Shown here: one piece after another, positions 23,740-35,218 of the stretch
Layout of the letters: each line of letters starts with the position of its first letter
How positions within the stretch are numbered: position 1 is the first letter of the stretch
Assembly (NCBI GenBank): GCA_023678885.1
Contig: CM043001.1
Location: 28,897,867-28,961,866 of the forward strand
Reading direction: 5' to 3'
Length of the DNA stretch: 64,000 bases
Source: Pogostemon cablin
Taxonomy: Eukaryota; Streptophyta; Magnoliopsida; Lamiales; Lamiaceae
The notes under the pieces: generated by a model
What the model was told of the DNA's origin: nothing
What the model saw: the letters and a program-made list of their open reading frames with translations, nothing else
The model's database searches: none
Translations under genes and position numbers: made by a program

Positions 23740-24491
23740 TGATGAAGAACACTTAAGAACTTGTACTCACTTAAACGTTTGATCCCTCACGTTTCACACA
23801 CGAGTTGATTAACAAATGAAGAATGAAAAGAAAGAGATCAACACAAGGATGTATAGTGGTTCGGCATAGCCTACATCCACTTACTTGTGAGAAGAATTCA
23901 CTAAACAACGAAGATGATAGTTACAAGATTACAAGCACCTGAAAACCTTAATTCTTAAGCTTGTTTCTAACTGATACGTGAAGAAGATGTGTTGATGATG
24001 ATGATTATCTCAGCTGTCATTCTTCAACTTATATAGATGTGTGTCTAACGTGTAGAATCCTTTCCATCCAATCATAATGCACACACTTCAATTAGTTGTA
24101 ACAAACTATTGAAATCGTTGTAACTAAATCAATGGTCTCCGGTTCGACCTGGGTTCGACCAGTAGATGTGGTCGAACCATGAGTGACGTGGTCGAACCGA
24201 TGATGATCTGAAATAGTCAGTTTCGCTTGATGAGGTTCGACCAGGGTTCGACCTAGCTAACAGGTCGAACCTTGGTCAGTTGCAACTAACTGATCATCAA
24301 CCTTCCATCTGATGCTTCCTCCATCTGATCACCTTACTTTGTGTTCAATCCAACGGCAGCTAGATGATCCTTTCTCATACTTAATCCATCAATGCATGAA
24401 CCTTCACATGATACTATTCTAACTTTCATCAAACACATACACACACATGCTTTCTGCAGCATGTATGCAGTATGCATGGTCTACTTCATCA
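23740..24491. mobile_element. 752-bp LTR-like insertion inside the Harbinger element
   Basis: It begins TGATGAAG and ends CTTCATCA, a perfect 8-base inverted repeat with TG...CA ends, as in an LTR. It contains AGTGGTTCGGC and several GGTTCGACC/GGTCGAACC motifs (24140-24290). No flanking 5-base duplication is visible (ATACT left, CAGAT right), so it may have been altered. No retroviral coding sequence is present. Confidence 0.6.
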
Positions 24492-24691
24492 CAGATGATA
24501 ATTCCTGGATAAATTGGTAAAATTCCAATACAAATGGCAATTCATCATCGCAAAATCCAAATTTTCATCCTATGAATACAAATTTCCGTCCATAAAATTT
24601 TCTACGTATCCAAACCCTCAAATGAATCCAATGAGTGCCCCTCGAGCTCCCTACTTCATGTATCCTCCTGAATATTGTCAAATTCCATTTC

Positions 24692-25546
24692 ATGTCACCC
24701 ACTGCCTTTGGATTTCCACGTTCGAATTCAACCGGAAAGTCTTCACACTCATCAAGAATTGCTAGTGGAGAAGGAAGGAGCAGCGATAAAGGGTGCGAGA
24801 CCCCGTCTTCAGGGCAAGCTTCTCCTTTCCCTTCATATTCGTCTCCACCGGGAATTGACAACATAAATCTTCAAGCGGATACAAATTCTGACATTGAAGC
24901 AAATATTTCGTCGCCTGTGAAAACAACAAGTGGTTCAAGGTACTCCGCTGCAGAAAATGAGCTTCTTGCACGATGTTGGGTGAGTGTGAGTGAAGATCTC
25001 GTTACCGATAATTCACAAAAGCTAGATCAAATGTGGATACGAATCACGGAAGAATACAATAAAAATCGACCCTCAGACACTCCGTCTAGACATTGTGAAG
25101 CTTTGAAAACTCATTACTACACAGTTCAAAGAGAAGTCAATGCATTTAATGGGTTGTATACCAATCAAACGGAGCTCTGGAAAAGCGGTCATAACGATGC
25201 TGATATATTAGTGGAGGTGTTGAAATTGTGGTCAAACACTCACAATAACAGAGCTTTCAACTACCTGGGGATGTGGAATATTCTACGCTTGAGTCCCAAG
25301 TGGCGTAATCAACAAGATTGTGATCATCGCAGAAAGAAGAAGACCAAAATTTCCTCTGCAGGGGCATATACATCATCATCGAATAATGAAGATGATGCTG
25401 AAGATCGTATTCGTCCAATCGGGCAAAAGGCGGCAAAAAGAAAGGCCAAAGGAAAATCTAAGAATGAGTATGAAGAGGCAAGAGATATCATTAATCAAAA
25501 CATGGAGGAATATATGACCATTGCAAAAAAAAACTGGAAGATATGA
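24692..25546 (+). CDS. Harbinger-associated Myb/SANT-like protein, frameshifted near the end
   Basis: The frame from the ATG at 24692 gives 284 aa with a SANT/Myb-like domain (about residues 67-150: SRYSAAENELLARCWVSVSE ... QMWIRITEEYN ... SRHCEALKTHY) followed by a lysine-rich basic stretch. In PIF/Harbinger elements this second protein binds the element ends and helps the transposase reach the nucleus. Two irregularities. An N-terminal Pro/Met/Tyr-rich stretch (YPNPQMNPMSAPRAPYFMYP) lies in another frame at 24600-24710. At the C-terminus the run of nine A (25525-25533) puts the frame out: one more A would extend it through 25668 with a helical, charged tail (MRYLNKTKEYDILMKDTTG). Either a lesion or a homopolymer sequencing error. 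Confidence 0.75.
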   Translation: MSPTAFGFPRSNSTGKSSHSSRIASGEGRSSDKGCETPSSGQASPFPSYSSPPGIDNINLQADTNSDIEANISSPVKTTSGSRYSAAENELLARCWVSVSEDLVTDNSQKLDQMWIRITEEYNKNRPSDTPSRHCEALKTHYYTVQREVNAFNGLYTNQTELWKSGHNDADILVEVLKLWSNTHNNRAFNYLGMWNILRLSPKWRNQQDCDHRRKKKTKISSAGAYTSSSNNEDDAEDRIRPIGQKAAKRKAKGKSKNEYEEARDIINQNMEEYMTIAKKNWKI

Positions 25547-25857
25547 GATATCTTAACAAAACAAAGGAGTATGACATACTCATGAAAGATACAACAGGAA
25601 TGACACCTGATCAACTTCGCGTACATAACCACATATTGAAAGCAATTAAGAAACGATGGGACTTGTAAGTGTTTATCTAGAAATTTTCTTTGTGAGTTAT
25701 ATTTCATAACTTGTATGTGATCATTTGTAGTTTTAGTTGTTATTGTTTAAGTAATTTGTCTTATTTCCTAATGTAATCTTGTTTTTAATTAAATGTAATG
25801 CTATTGTTATGAAGTTCTTTTAAATTAGTTGTTTTGAATAGCTATCAAGCAATATCC

Positions 25858-25912
25858 ATTACAAACTATCCGTTGTAAACTACCCGTTGAAAACTAGTCG
25901 TTGCAAACTTTT
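25858..25912 (+). repeat. three AACTAnCCGTTG-like units ahead of the transposase gene
   Basis: ACTATCCGTTGTAAACTACC, then CCGTTGAAAACTAGTCGTTG. The CCGTT/TCGTT cores resemble the cluster at 23461-23545. They sit about 100-150 bases before the transposase start and just before a TATATATATGG box (25918). Confidence 0.55.
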
Positions 25913-26001
25913 GCATGTATATATATGGGAGTTGAGACTTTATAATTTGGGTACAACATTCCATAGATTGCTTCAATTACTCTAAGATATAAGTGTTTAA
26001 A

Positions 26002-27318
26002 ATGTCTTCAGATCCCAACTACAACACCTCCAACGATAGTGAAGAAAATGATTTATCTGAGTATAACTCAGTTGAGTATGACTCAGATGATCAAGCGTTC
26101 TTCCAAATTCTCCAACAACATAAAGTGCTACTTCAATTAGCAGAAAGCTCTTCACGTAGATCTAAAAGAAGAAGATATGTAGTACGTGATCGTGAAGGTG
26201 CACACACTCAGCTAGTCAAAGATTACTTCTCCGATGATCCAACATGGAGTAGTGATATATTTCGCCAACGTTTTAGGATGCGAAAAGAATTGTTCATTCA
26301 CATAGTTGATGCTTTGGAATCTCATGACGAATATTTTACGTGGAGAGCCGATGCAACTGGGAGAAAATGTTTCTCACCACTCCAGAAATGCACCATTGCT
26401 ATCCGCCAATTAGCATATGGAGGTCCTGCCGATCATCACGATGAGTACTTACGCGTGGCTGAAACAACAGTCATAGACTGTTTGTTCAACTTTTGTCGAT
26501 GTGTTATTGAAATCTTTGGTGAAAGATACTTGAGAAGGCCCGATGAAGATGATTGTCGGCGTTTGCTCCGTATGCATGAGCAAAGGCATGGTTTTCCTGG
26601 AATGTTAGGGAGCCTTGATTGTATGCATAGGGAGTGGAAAAACTGCCCAGTTGCTTGGAAAGGTCAATTTACTCGAGGTGATCAAGGAGTTCCAACAATA
26701 ATGCTTGAAGCAGTTGCATCCGCGGATTTGTGGATATGGCACACTTTTTTTGTAGTTGCAAGTTCAAACAAGGATATCAATGTGCTTAACCAATTTCCTT
26801 TGTTCAATGATGTTTTACAGGGAAAAGCACCACAAATTAATTTTACAGTGAATCGGAAACAATATGTGGGAGGATATTACCTCACAGATGGGATTTATCC
26901 AGAGTGGGCATCTTTTGCCAAGAGTTTTCCATGTCTTCTTGATCGCAAAAGGAAGAAATTTAAAGAAATGCAAGAGGCTGCGAGAAAGGATGTTGAGCGA
27001 GCATTTGGTGTTCTCCAATCTCGTTGGGCGATTATCAGAGATCCAGGACGATTTTGGTGCCAAAGTAACTTGAAAGATATTATGTATGCGTGTATCATTT
27101 TACATAACATGATAGTAGAAAATGAAGGGGATATGTTCAGTGATTTGTCCGAAGAAGTCAACCACAACGATGATAATGCTTCACCAGTTCTTCAAGGTCC
27201 GATCGGAGGATTCAGTGAGTACCTCAAGAGAGATTCTGCGTTACGGGATAAAGAAAAACATCATCAACTACGCGCCGATTTAGTTGATCACATATGGGAA
27301 CGATTTGGTAATATTTAG
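26002..27318 (+). CDS. PIF/Harbinger transposase, 438 aa, DDE triad intact
   Basis: The start is the ATG at 26002 (MSSDPNYNTSNDSEEN); codons before it lack an ATG. Residues 1-60 are acidic, then comes the HARBI1/DDE_Tnp_4 nuclease fold. The catalytic residues are D206 (GSLDCMH), D296 (YYLTDGIYP) and E332 (DVERAFG), all present. Other family hallmarks: WKNCPVAWKGQF, DLWIWHTFF, NDVLQGKAPQ, FGVLQSRWAIIR and ILHNMIVENE. Length is normal and no stop or frameshift is seen. It cuts and pastes the element at TWA sites together with the Myb-like partner upstream. ASSNKDINVL replaces the usual GS-N-DINVL, a change outside the triad. Confidence 0.9.
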   Translation: MSSDPNYNTSNDSEENDLSEYNSVEYDSDDQAFFQILQQHKVLLQLAESSSRRSKRRRYVVRDREGAHTQLVKDYFSDDPTWSSDIFRQRFRMRKELFIHIVDALESHDEYFTWRADATGRKCFSPLQKCTIAIRQLAYGGPADHHDEYLRVAETTVIDCLFNFCRCVIEIFGERYLRRPDEDDCRRLLRMHEQRHGFPGMLGSLDCMHREWKNCPVAWKGQFTRGDQGVPTIMLEAVASADLWIWHTFFVVASSNKDINVLNQFPLFNDVLQGKAPQINFTVNRKQYVGGYYLTDGIYPEWASFAKSFPCLLDRKRKKFKEMQEAARKDVERAFGVLQSRWAIIRDPGRFWCQSNLKDIMYACIILHNMIVENEGDMFSDLSEEVNHNDDNASPVLQGPIGGFSEYLKRDSALRDKEKHHQLRADLVDHIWERFGNI

Positions 27319-27813
27319 AAAATCGTTATTTTTTAGATGAATATTTCAATTTTAATTAGTGTATTATTTTTATTTTTTTGTATTTCAGGTATTCTTGTAT
27401 TATTTTATATTTTAATGAAATTTATGATTTAATTTAAAAAAATATAGAATTTACATAATTAATTAAATTATGTCGACCAATTAATAAATAAATAAAAAGT
27501 TATTATTCATATTAAAATAATTTAATTTAATTTATTATAGTAAAAATTTAAATTTAGATATTTATTTAAAATACCACAAATATAAATAATAAATATTTTT
27601 TCATGAAATGAAAATCATATTAAAAATTAATAAAAAGATAATATGTATAAATTATGTTTGGTGGTGGAACCCTTAAATAATATTAATTGTACCTGAAATG
27701 ATTTGGGAGGTATAGGTATAAATGTGGGGAATTTTTAACTTTTGATGTGGCAATGATGTGAAAGTGGCATAAAATTGTACTTGAGTTTGGGTATATGGCT
27801 GGAGATGCCCTTA

Positions 27814-28538
27814 GTCCAAATTCTCCATTTTGCCCTCCCTCTTCTCCCAAATCCCCACCCCGTCCCCCACGCTCATCGCCAAAAATTCTACTATATACAA
27901 TTACACACAGCAGACCCACTCTTGAAAAACCCACCGAAAAGACAAGATTTTTTTCCACTTCTCCATCTCTCTCTCTCTCTTTTCCACAGACAAACAGTGT
28001 CTTCTTCTCTCACATGGGTTTTTTCTAAAGGTATGATACTTATCATTTTTTTCCGTTGGATATTACGTTCTCTGTATCTCGGTATCGTTTTTCAGCTCTA
28101 AGGTATGTTTCTTTTTTGTCTTAGTTCATTACTATGCGAAGCGTGGATTAATTTAAACTAGGTCAACTGTGGATTACATATGTATTCTCCCTAGTATTTA
28201 CTACTTTTCTTGTCAATGGTATTCGCCTCTTGGCATCTTAGTTGTGTTCTGCTGATTTAAGCTATGTTGATCAGTTAAGATCTGTTCAAGAGAGCTGAAC
28301 ATGGTGGCTTGATTGTGATATGATTTTTATGCCTAATTCTTGAAAGGTTCTGCTTATATGTGTTCTGAAATTATGGTTTGGATCTGTTTGGTTCTTTAAA
28401 GTTTGATAATTGGGATGTGTGACGACTATTAGGAATTTTAGTTGTTTTGGCTGACTTTCTTTGCTGGGCTTTCGAATTTTGCAGCTGGTGATTGGTTGTG
28501 TTTGGAGGGATTTTTCTTGATATTGGTTGTTTATTATA
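27814..28538 (+). promoter_or_regulatory. KLCR promoter, leader and leader intron
   Basis: A TATA-like CTATATACAATTACACACAG lies at about 27889. It is followed by a pyrimidine-rich leader with a CT microsatellite (27967-27980). A likely leader intron runs from AG|GTATGTTTC (28103) to TTTTGCAG (28484), then the ATG at 28539. The Harbinger element ends at 27810, so the promoter is very short unless it borrows sequence from the transposon. Confidence 0.5.
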
Positions 28539-31032
28539 ATGCCTGGTATTGTTATGGATTGGGTTCATGAAGATGGGATAGTGAATGAGGATGAAAACAC
28601 TGTTTCTCGCAAAGAGAATTCAGCCACAGACAACTCTCCTGGACCACCTGGTGTTGGCTTGACTCCAGAAGGTCCACAAAATGGGGATGGTGTAGGTAAT
28701 GCCGAAGGGGCGGTGGATACTTCGATTGATCAGCATTATGAAAATGTGTGTGAGATGCAGAGCTCTGATCAATCACCATCAAGACATAGTTTTGGATCTG
28801 ATGGTGAGGAATCACGGATTGATTCTGAGTTACGGCATCTTGTTGGAGGAGAGATGAGGGAGGTGGAGATCATTGAAGAAGATGAAGAGGTGCAGAAGCC
28901 GGAGAATGGTGATTATCACAGTGATTCTGGTTCAAAGAAAGAAAGTTCCTCCACAGGCAATGCTGAGAATTCCCAAAGTACCCCTTCTGCTAAATCAAAT
29001 CCCAAGAGCAAAAGTCCAGCTAAACCACCTATTGATAAGCGGAGCGAGAAGAATGCTAGAAGAGCATCAACTGGAAGTGTTCCTTTAAAGAAATACAGGA
29101 ATTCAGGTGTTGGAAGTGTGAAATTGCAGAATGGGTCCGAGGATCCATCTGAAGCTGGGTTAGACAACCCGGATCTTGGCCCGTTTCTACTCAACCAAGC
29201 GAGGGATCTGATGTCTTCTGGGGATAATGCACGTAGAGCACTTGATTTAGCTCTACGAGCTGCTAAGTCATTTGAAAAATGTTCTGATGGTAAGCCAAGT
29301 TTAGATGTAGTCATGTGTTTGCATGTGACTGCAGCTATACATTGCAGCTTAGGCCAATATGGAGAGGCTATTCCTTTATTGGAGCATTCGATTGAGATTC
29401 CTGTGATCGAGGAAGGACAAGATCACGCCCTTGCTAAATTTGCTGGTTACATGCAGTTAGGGGATACTTATGCTATGTTGGGTCAGTTAGAGAATTCAAT
29501 ATCTTGTTACACAACTGGTTTGGAGATCCAAAGGCAGGTGATTGGAGAAAACGATCCTAGAGTTGGTGTGACGTGTAGGTACTTAGCTGAAGCTCACGTC
29601 CAAGCAATGCAGTTTAATGATGCTCAGAAGCTTTGCCAGATGGCTCTTGATATACATAAAGAGAATGGTTCCCCTGCTTCTCTTGTAGAGGCTGCTGATA
29701 GGAGGCTCATGGGGATGATCTGTGAATCGAAAGGTGATCATGAAGCTGCTCTTGAGCATCTTGTTTTAGCCAGCATGGCTATGGTGGCGAATGGGCAAGA
29801 ATCCGAAGTAGCATCTGTTGATTGCAGCATTGGAGACACATATTTGTCTCTAAACAGGTATACTACAACTAACTCATCCTTTGTATTGGCATTTATATAG
29901 AAGTGCAACATATCTTTTCCAATAGTATATATCTTTCCAAGTCTTTTCACTCTTGAATTGAGTAATGATCATGTGAACAGGTATGATGAAGCAATATTTG
30001 CTTATCAGAAAGCGCTTACGTCTCTCAAGTCCTCAAAAGGCGAAAACCATCCTGCTGTTGCTTCTGTCTACATTCGTCTAGCTGACTTATATAACAAAAC
30101 AGGGACGTTCAGGGACTCAAGATCCTACTGTGAGAACGCCCTCCGGATATATGAAAAGCCGATTCCAGGGATTGCTCCCGAGGAAATTGCTAGTGGTCTA
30201 ACTGATATCTCTGCTATATATGAATCCATGGATGAGCTTGAACAAGCATTGAAGTTGCTACAAAAGGCGCTAAAGATATACAACGACGCCCCTGGACAAC
30301 AAAACACAATTGCTGGCATCGAAGCACAGATGGGAGTTATGTATTATATGTTGGGAAACTACGCTGATTCCTACTCCTCATTTAGAAGTGCAACCACTAA
30401 GCTTCGTGCTAGTGGGGAGAAGAAATCGGCTTTCTTTGCAATCGCGCTGAACCAAATGGGCTTAGCTTGTGTTCAGCGCTACTCGATCAATGAGGCTGTG
30501 GAGCTGTTTGAAGAAGCAAGAAGCATATTGGAGCAAGAATATGGACCCTATCACCCTGATACACTTGGAGTGTATAGCAACCTTGCTGGTACCTATGATG
30601 CTGTTGGAAGGTAATAATAATTTTTCATACTTTTATTATTGTCCAAAAGTAGTAGCTTGAGTTAGCTCTCTCTTTCACTAATCAAAACACTAGTACAATG
30701 AGTGTGCAAAGTTTGGTGATTTGATCAGAGAGCAGCTTTATGGAACAATAAGTTAGTTATTTCTGGTTGTCATTTTTAATATGCTCATAAAGATTGCTGC
30801 TTTCGACCACAGGTTGGATGATGCAATCGAGATTCTTGAATTCATTGTCGGGATGAGGGAGGAAAAGCTCGGGACAGCAAATCCAGATGTGGATGACGAG
30901 AAGAAGAGATTGGCCGAGCTACTGAAAGAAGCGGGGAGGGTTCGTAGCAGAAAGAACCGGTCACTCGAGACGCTGCTCGAGTCGAACCAGAACACGAGCG
31001 GTGTAAACAACAATGGTGGGATCAAAGTGTGA
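28539..31032 (+). CDS. KLCR: kinesin light chain-related (KLCR/CMU) TPR protein, 722 aa
   Basis: Three exons, 28539-29857, 29981-30610 and 30813-31032, with clean GT-AG introns; the sum is 2169 bases, in frame. The start is ATG (MPGIVMDW); the frame reaches further only to a TTG. Residues 1-230 are disordered, acidic then Ser/Lys/Pro-rich. From about 220 follow tandem TPRs of the kinesin-light-chain type (for example GQYGEAIPLLEHSIEI, NRYDEAIFAYQKAL, HPAVASVYIRLADLY, YGPYHPDTLGVYSNLAGTYD). The C-terminus is basic. In Arabidopsis, KLCR/CMU proteins bind microtubules and IQD proteins and keep cortical microtubules in place during cellulose synthesis. The gene appears intact; which KLCR orthologue it is cannot be fixed here. 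Confidence 0.9.
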
Positions 31033-31706
31033 GAAAAGAGGGTGGCTGTACAGAGGATTTTGCACAGTTTAAAGACATAATGATACAACATTAAAGAAAT
31101 CAAAAGAAAGGTATACTTTGATTGAGTTTGGTGGGTGGTGTAGATTCTTGTTCTGCTGTTGAATGCATTTTCCAGGTTGGGATTCTGATGATTGTACCAA
31201 ATCATGGTGTAGTGGTTGCCTCTTGTACTTGTTAATTTATTTATCATGTTTCTTGGTGTACATTTAATCATTTGTGTATTGTTAATATATTGGGTTGATC
31301 ATGTTTACTTTTTATCTGTTAGTCATAATGTGGTGCAATAAAAGTTGTAAGAAGTAAACATTGTACCATAAATGTGATCTACTTCATTTAGTGAACCTAA
31401 ATGACTAATTGAATTGGGTATAGCCAGCTGTAAATCAAATAATATATATATGATTTATTTTGCATAAAAAATCTGCAAAATTAATAAATACTAGAGTGGG
31501 CACATCAATAATTCAATTATTAAGCCATCATCAAGAAGTTTGGTAGAATACAACTGCGTTTGGTTATTTCTAGTTATCTTTCTCTTTGTATTGCCTCTTT
31601 TGTCCTCAACTTGAATTGTCACTATTTGGTTTGTATTACAATGAATTTTAATTATTTAATTTTTTTTAAATAAATAATAAAGTGCAATGGTTGTTGAATT
31701 TAAATA
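31033..31706 (+). other. KLCR 3' untranslated region and flank
   Basis: AT-rich DNA after the stop, with AATAAA-like GCAATAAAAG near 31335. No further gene is seen. Confidence 0.5.
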
Positions 31707-31946
31707 CTCCCTCCGTCCCATAACAAGGTACGCGTTTGCTGTTTGCACATGGACGGTTCTAGGGTCTTTATTTGCTTTTTGAACTTAAATTAAGGAGTAT
31801 TATTATTATAGATAAAGTGGGTAATTGTATTAGAGGGAAGTGGTGAGCCATATTGTATACTTTCTTTATTAAATAAAGGAAATTGATGTATTTTAAGCGA
31901 ATATCAGGAATAGTGAAATGCGTACCTTGTTATGGGACGGAGGGAG
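31707..31946. mobile_element. Stowaway MITE, 240 bp
   Basis: CTCCCTCCGTCCCATAACAA pairs with the inverted TTGTTATGGGACGGAGGGAG, and TA flanks each end. Inverted arms of about 30 bases are perfect, so it is young. Confidence 0.9.
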
Positions 31947-34100
31947 TAATTGAGAAGAGAAGATATGAACCCTTCCTTGTAGCTTAGTGACATCCGAAAC
32001 CCCACAAATCTGCTATATATTGAATTAATGTACTAATGTTTATGCTACCTTTTTTTAATAATTATACCAAAGATTTATTTTTTTTAAAAGAAAATTAAAA
32101 AATGGATTAAAACATTTAATATACTTCTTTGAGTATCTGCTTTCGTGTGACAAATTTTTAAAAATCATTTTGGATGAATGATATGTAGAAGAGAAAAGTG
32201 AATTCAAGAATCCTATGATAAGGGTTTAGATTTATTTTTATTTTTATTTTTCCATATGCTTTGATTTCAAAGAAAAGCCAAAAATCAACTTTATATTATT
32301 TGGAAATTTAAAGTAGAAAAAGAAAAAGGAACTGGGCCATTACACAAACTTCAGAGTTGTAAAGTGAAAAAAATGTAATCTTTTGGAGTCCACATCGATT
32401 CCAGCTAAAACCTACTATACAGCCCTCTTTCATCATTGCATGGGCCCCACATGTGTGGTCCAGAAAAGAAATAGTTGTTAACGGGCCCAAGATAATGGGC
32501 CCACTAAGGTAAAATATCATCCTCGTTGCACTTACCTACAAGAACAGATATGTACAAATATAATTTTCATGTATACATGATTAATTTATTTTATTTTTAC
32601 ATGATAAAACAGGAAATATAATTAATTCAATATGTGGATCTCAAGTTAAATATAAGGGTGCTGAAAAATGTATGTGTTTGTTGATTTTCTTTAATAAATT
32701 AAAATAAAAAGTCAATAAATGTCCAAGAATTAAGTACTTCCTCCCTTTCATTTTTATCTTCCTATTTATTATAGATAAGAATATTTAAAAAATCATTTTT
32801 TGAGGGTAATGTGATGTATTTCTTTTAATAAATAAATTATAAAATTGTGAAGAAAGAAGAACTGATAATTTTAAATTAAAATTGAGTGTCATTTATTTTA
32901 TATAGAAGTATAAAGTTAGAATTTGGGAATTATTAAAACGAAGCGTTGAAGTTTGGATGAGGGTGAGTTCATATTCATTTGTTTATCCCTACAACAGAAT
33001 TAGATGTTAATTAATCCACTTTTGCAATGGGCTCAGAAACAATCTCTAATGGGCCGACCAAAATTGAACATAAGCATTTTCGTTTTTCTTATTTTGGGCC
33101 ATAAGATTTGGATGGACCCAATGGATGTTTTTCAAAGTCTTTTTGTAGCTTATAACCTTTTTATTTTTTTATTTTTAAATAATAATAATAATAATAAAAA
33201 AAAAAATAATAATAATAATAATGATTTTGAGACACATTTCAGTAATAATAAACAAAAGTAATTTGTGGTGTCTCAAATTCATTTAAGTGATTTTTTTTTC
33301 AAAAATATACAATTATTGTAGTTTACTATATAACTCCCTCAAATCATCCATTTGAACATATTCTGATTTTTTCACATCTTACTACTTTCAATCCTAAAGT
33401 GTAATTTTAGCTTGATAGGATTGATGCTTTCAACTTACTACTTTCAATCTTAGAGTGTAATTTTAGCTTGATATAATTGATGTTTTCAGCTTGTAAACGC
33501 TTAATCAATAAAATCTTATCTGGAGTTCCACAGTGGATGTAGGTATTCATTGAGCCACTCAAAATTCGTGTTTTTGATCCATTTTCTTTACTTTACTCAT
33601 TGTTATTTTATGTGAGTTAGTTTTAATCTTTGTTTAGTTGTCATTTCTTGTTACATTGGCTGCTTTATCACAACAATTATCAATAATAATCATCAAAGGG
33701 TTCTCACTAGGGAGAGAAAAACAGGTACCTCACAACCAGAAAAAAAGTAGGGACTCTCAATAAAGGAGTTAATATATATAAAAAAAAAAATACTAAATTG
33801 AAATATATTAAGAACACAACCCAAATAAAATCTTTTTGTTAGATCAAAAGAATTCAAAAGGCAAATAAAAGAAAATGGGTAAAGGCAAAATTTAAAGAGA
33901 AGAAGCTTCTAATTTACACACTTGATTTGGAGTGGAGAATTTAAAAGTCAATGATTAATTTGGAGTGTTGAAAAATGAAGATATCAATCCACACCCAATT
34001 CAGGAGTATTAATCAACTTCGAACGTCAACTTATTATTTTATTAGTATTATTGATTGTACGTAGTTTATTAATTTCATTTTTTTTAAAAATTAATTAAGG
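31947..34100. other. gene-free AT-rich region
   Basis: Only short spurious frames, an (AAT)n microsatellite near 33178-33222, and one half Stowaway-like end near 32737. I see no gene or structured RNA. Confidence 0.5.
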
Positions 34101-34522
34101 GCAAAGTACTCGGATTCTCTGTGCCATTTGATATATCATCTCCTGTGTCACACCGTTAGATGGACGACACGTAGGAGAGAGAAATTATATCAAATCCTTA
34201 AACCCTAAGGGCAATGGTGTGTCAATCACTTAACGTGTGACACATGAGATGATGCACGGAAATAACGCGGAAGATTCGGTGTGCCAAATTTAGTACTCCA
34301 AATTCTCGGCTCGGATTCTCTGTACTATTTTAGTACATCATCTCATGTATCAAACCGTTGGATGGACGACACGTAGGAGAGAGAAAATTATACCATAATT
34401 CTTAAATTCTTGGGGGCAATGGTTGGATTTAATTCCCCTCTTACGTGTCAATCACTTAGCGCGCGACACAGGAGATGATACACAAAAAATGGCGCAGAAG
34501 ATCCGGTGTGCCAAATTCTAGA
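34101..34522 (+). repeat. two tandem copies of a ~201-bp MITE-like unit
   Basis: Copy 1 (34101-34302) and copy 2 (34303-34522) share TCGGATTCTCTG, CCGTTRGATGGACGACACGT, AGGAGAGAGAAA, GTGTCAATCACTTA, GAGATGAT and TCGGTGTGCCAAATT. Each has partly inverted ends. No coding content. Confidence 0.75.
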
Positions 34523-35011
34523 GTGTGAAAAATGTTAGGCAGAAAAATGCATTATTGGGCGATTACTGCCAAATTCTATAGCGTGGACCGCAGCCGCTTG
34601 CCCAACTTCATTTTTTTCTTGTTTAATTTTTTTTTAATTTTTTAAAATACTTTTTTTATGAAGGTATTTTTATTTCTTGTCTTTTTATTATTATATATTA
34701 TTTTTTTTAACAGACTACAAATTTTTAAGACCATAAGTTCATGTTTCTATTTTAATTTAGTTTAGATCAAATTTTATTTATTTTTAATTGGTTCAATAAG
34801 TTTACGAATTATGTGTTCCCTAATTATTATTGCTTATGTTATTATGCAAACTTATTCCCACATATTAGAACGTGGTTGAAAAAAACTCAAAGCATGAAAT
34901 TTTACTACCGTCCAAAATGCCAAACTCACACACACACACAAATAAAAATAAAAAAATTGTGTAATTAATCTGTGGATAGCCAAAAAATTGTGTGAACAGA
35001 GAAAAAAGAGA

Positions 35012-35015
<4 letters not shown>

Positions 35016-35061
<46 letters not shown>
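35016..35061. repeat. (TA)n microsatellite
   Basis: About 22 uninterrupted TA units, roughly 340 bases before the first NLR start codon; probably polymorphic in length. Confidence 0.95.
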
Positions 35062-35062
<1 letters not shown>

Positions 35063-35218
35063 TACACATACGTCGACAACATGAGATATCGGCGTCCTTC
35101 AAAAATAAAATTTCTTACCTCCCAAAATTTTCGATCCTATTTAATCAATGAATAAACATGCATGCAAATTAATATTTATTAGGTTACAACTTGCAAGAAT
35201 GTCATTCCCAAAGGGTTT

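Larger units (their letters stand above)
23209..27810 (+). mobile_element. PIF/Harbinger DNA transposon, 4.6 kb, both genes present
   Basis: The left end is GAGCATCTCCAATGG; the right end inverted is GGGCATCTCCAGCC. TTA flanks both sides (23206-23208 and 27811-27813), the 3-base TWA target duplication of this superfamily. Inside, in the same orientation, are the two expected genes: a Myb/SANT-like DNA-binding protein and a DDE transposase. A 752-bp solo LTR has landed between the left end and the first gene. Because the transposase is uninterrupted and only a homopolymer frameshift is clear in the other gene, the element is young or only recently disabled. Confidence 0.85.

Noticed and set aside
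33004..33261. 85-codon frame ending in poly-Asn/Lys
   Set aside because: Produced by an (AAT)n microsatellite; no homologous features.
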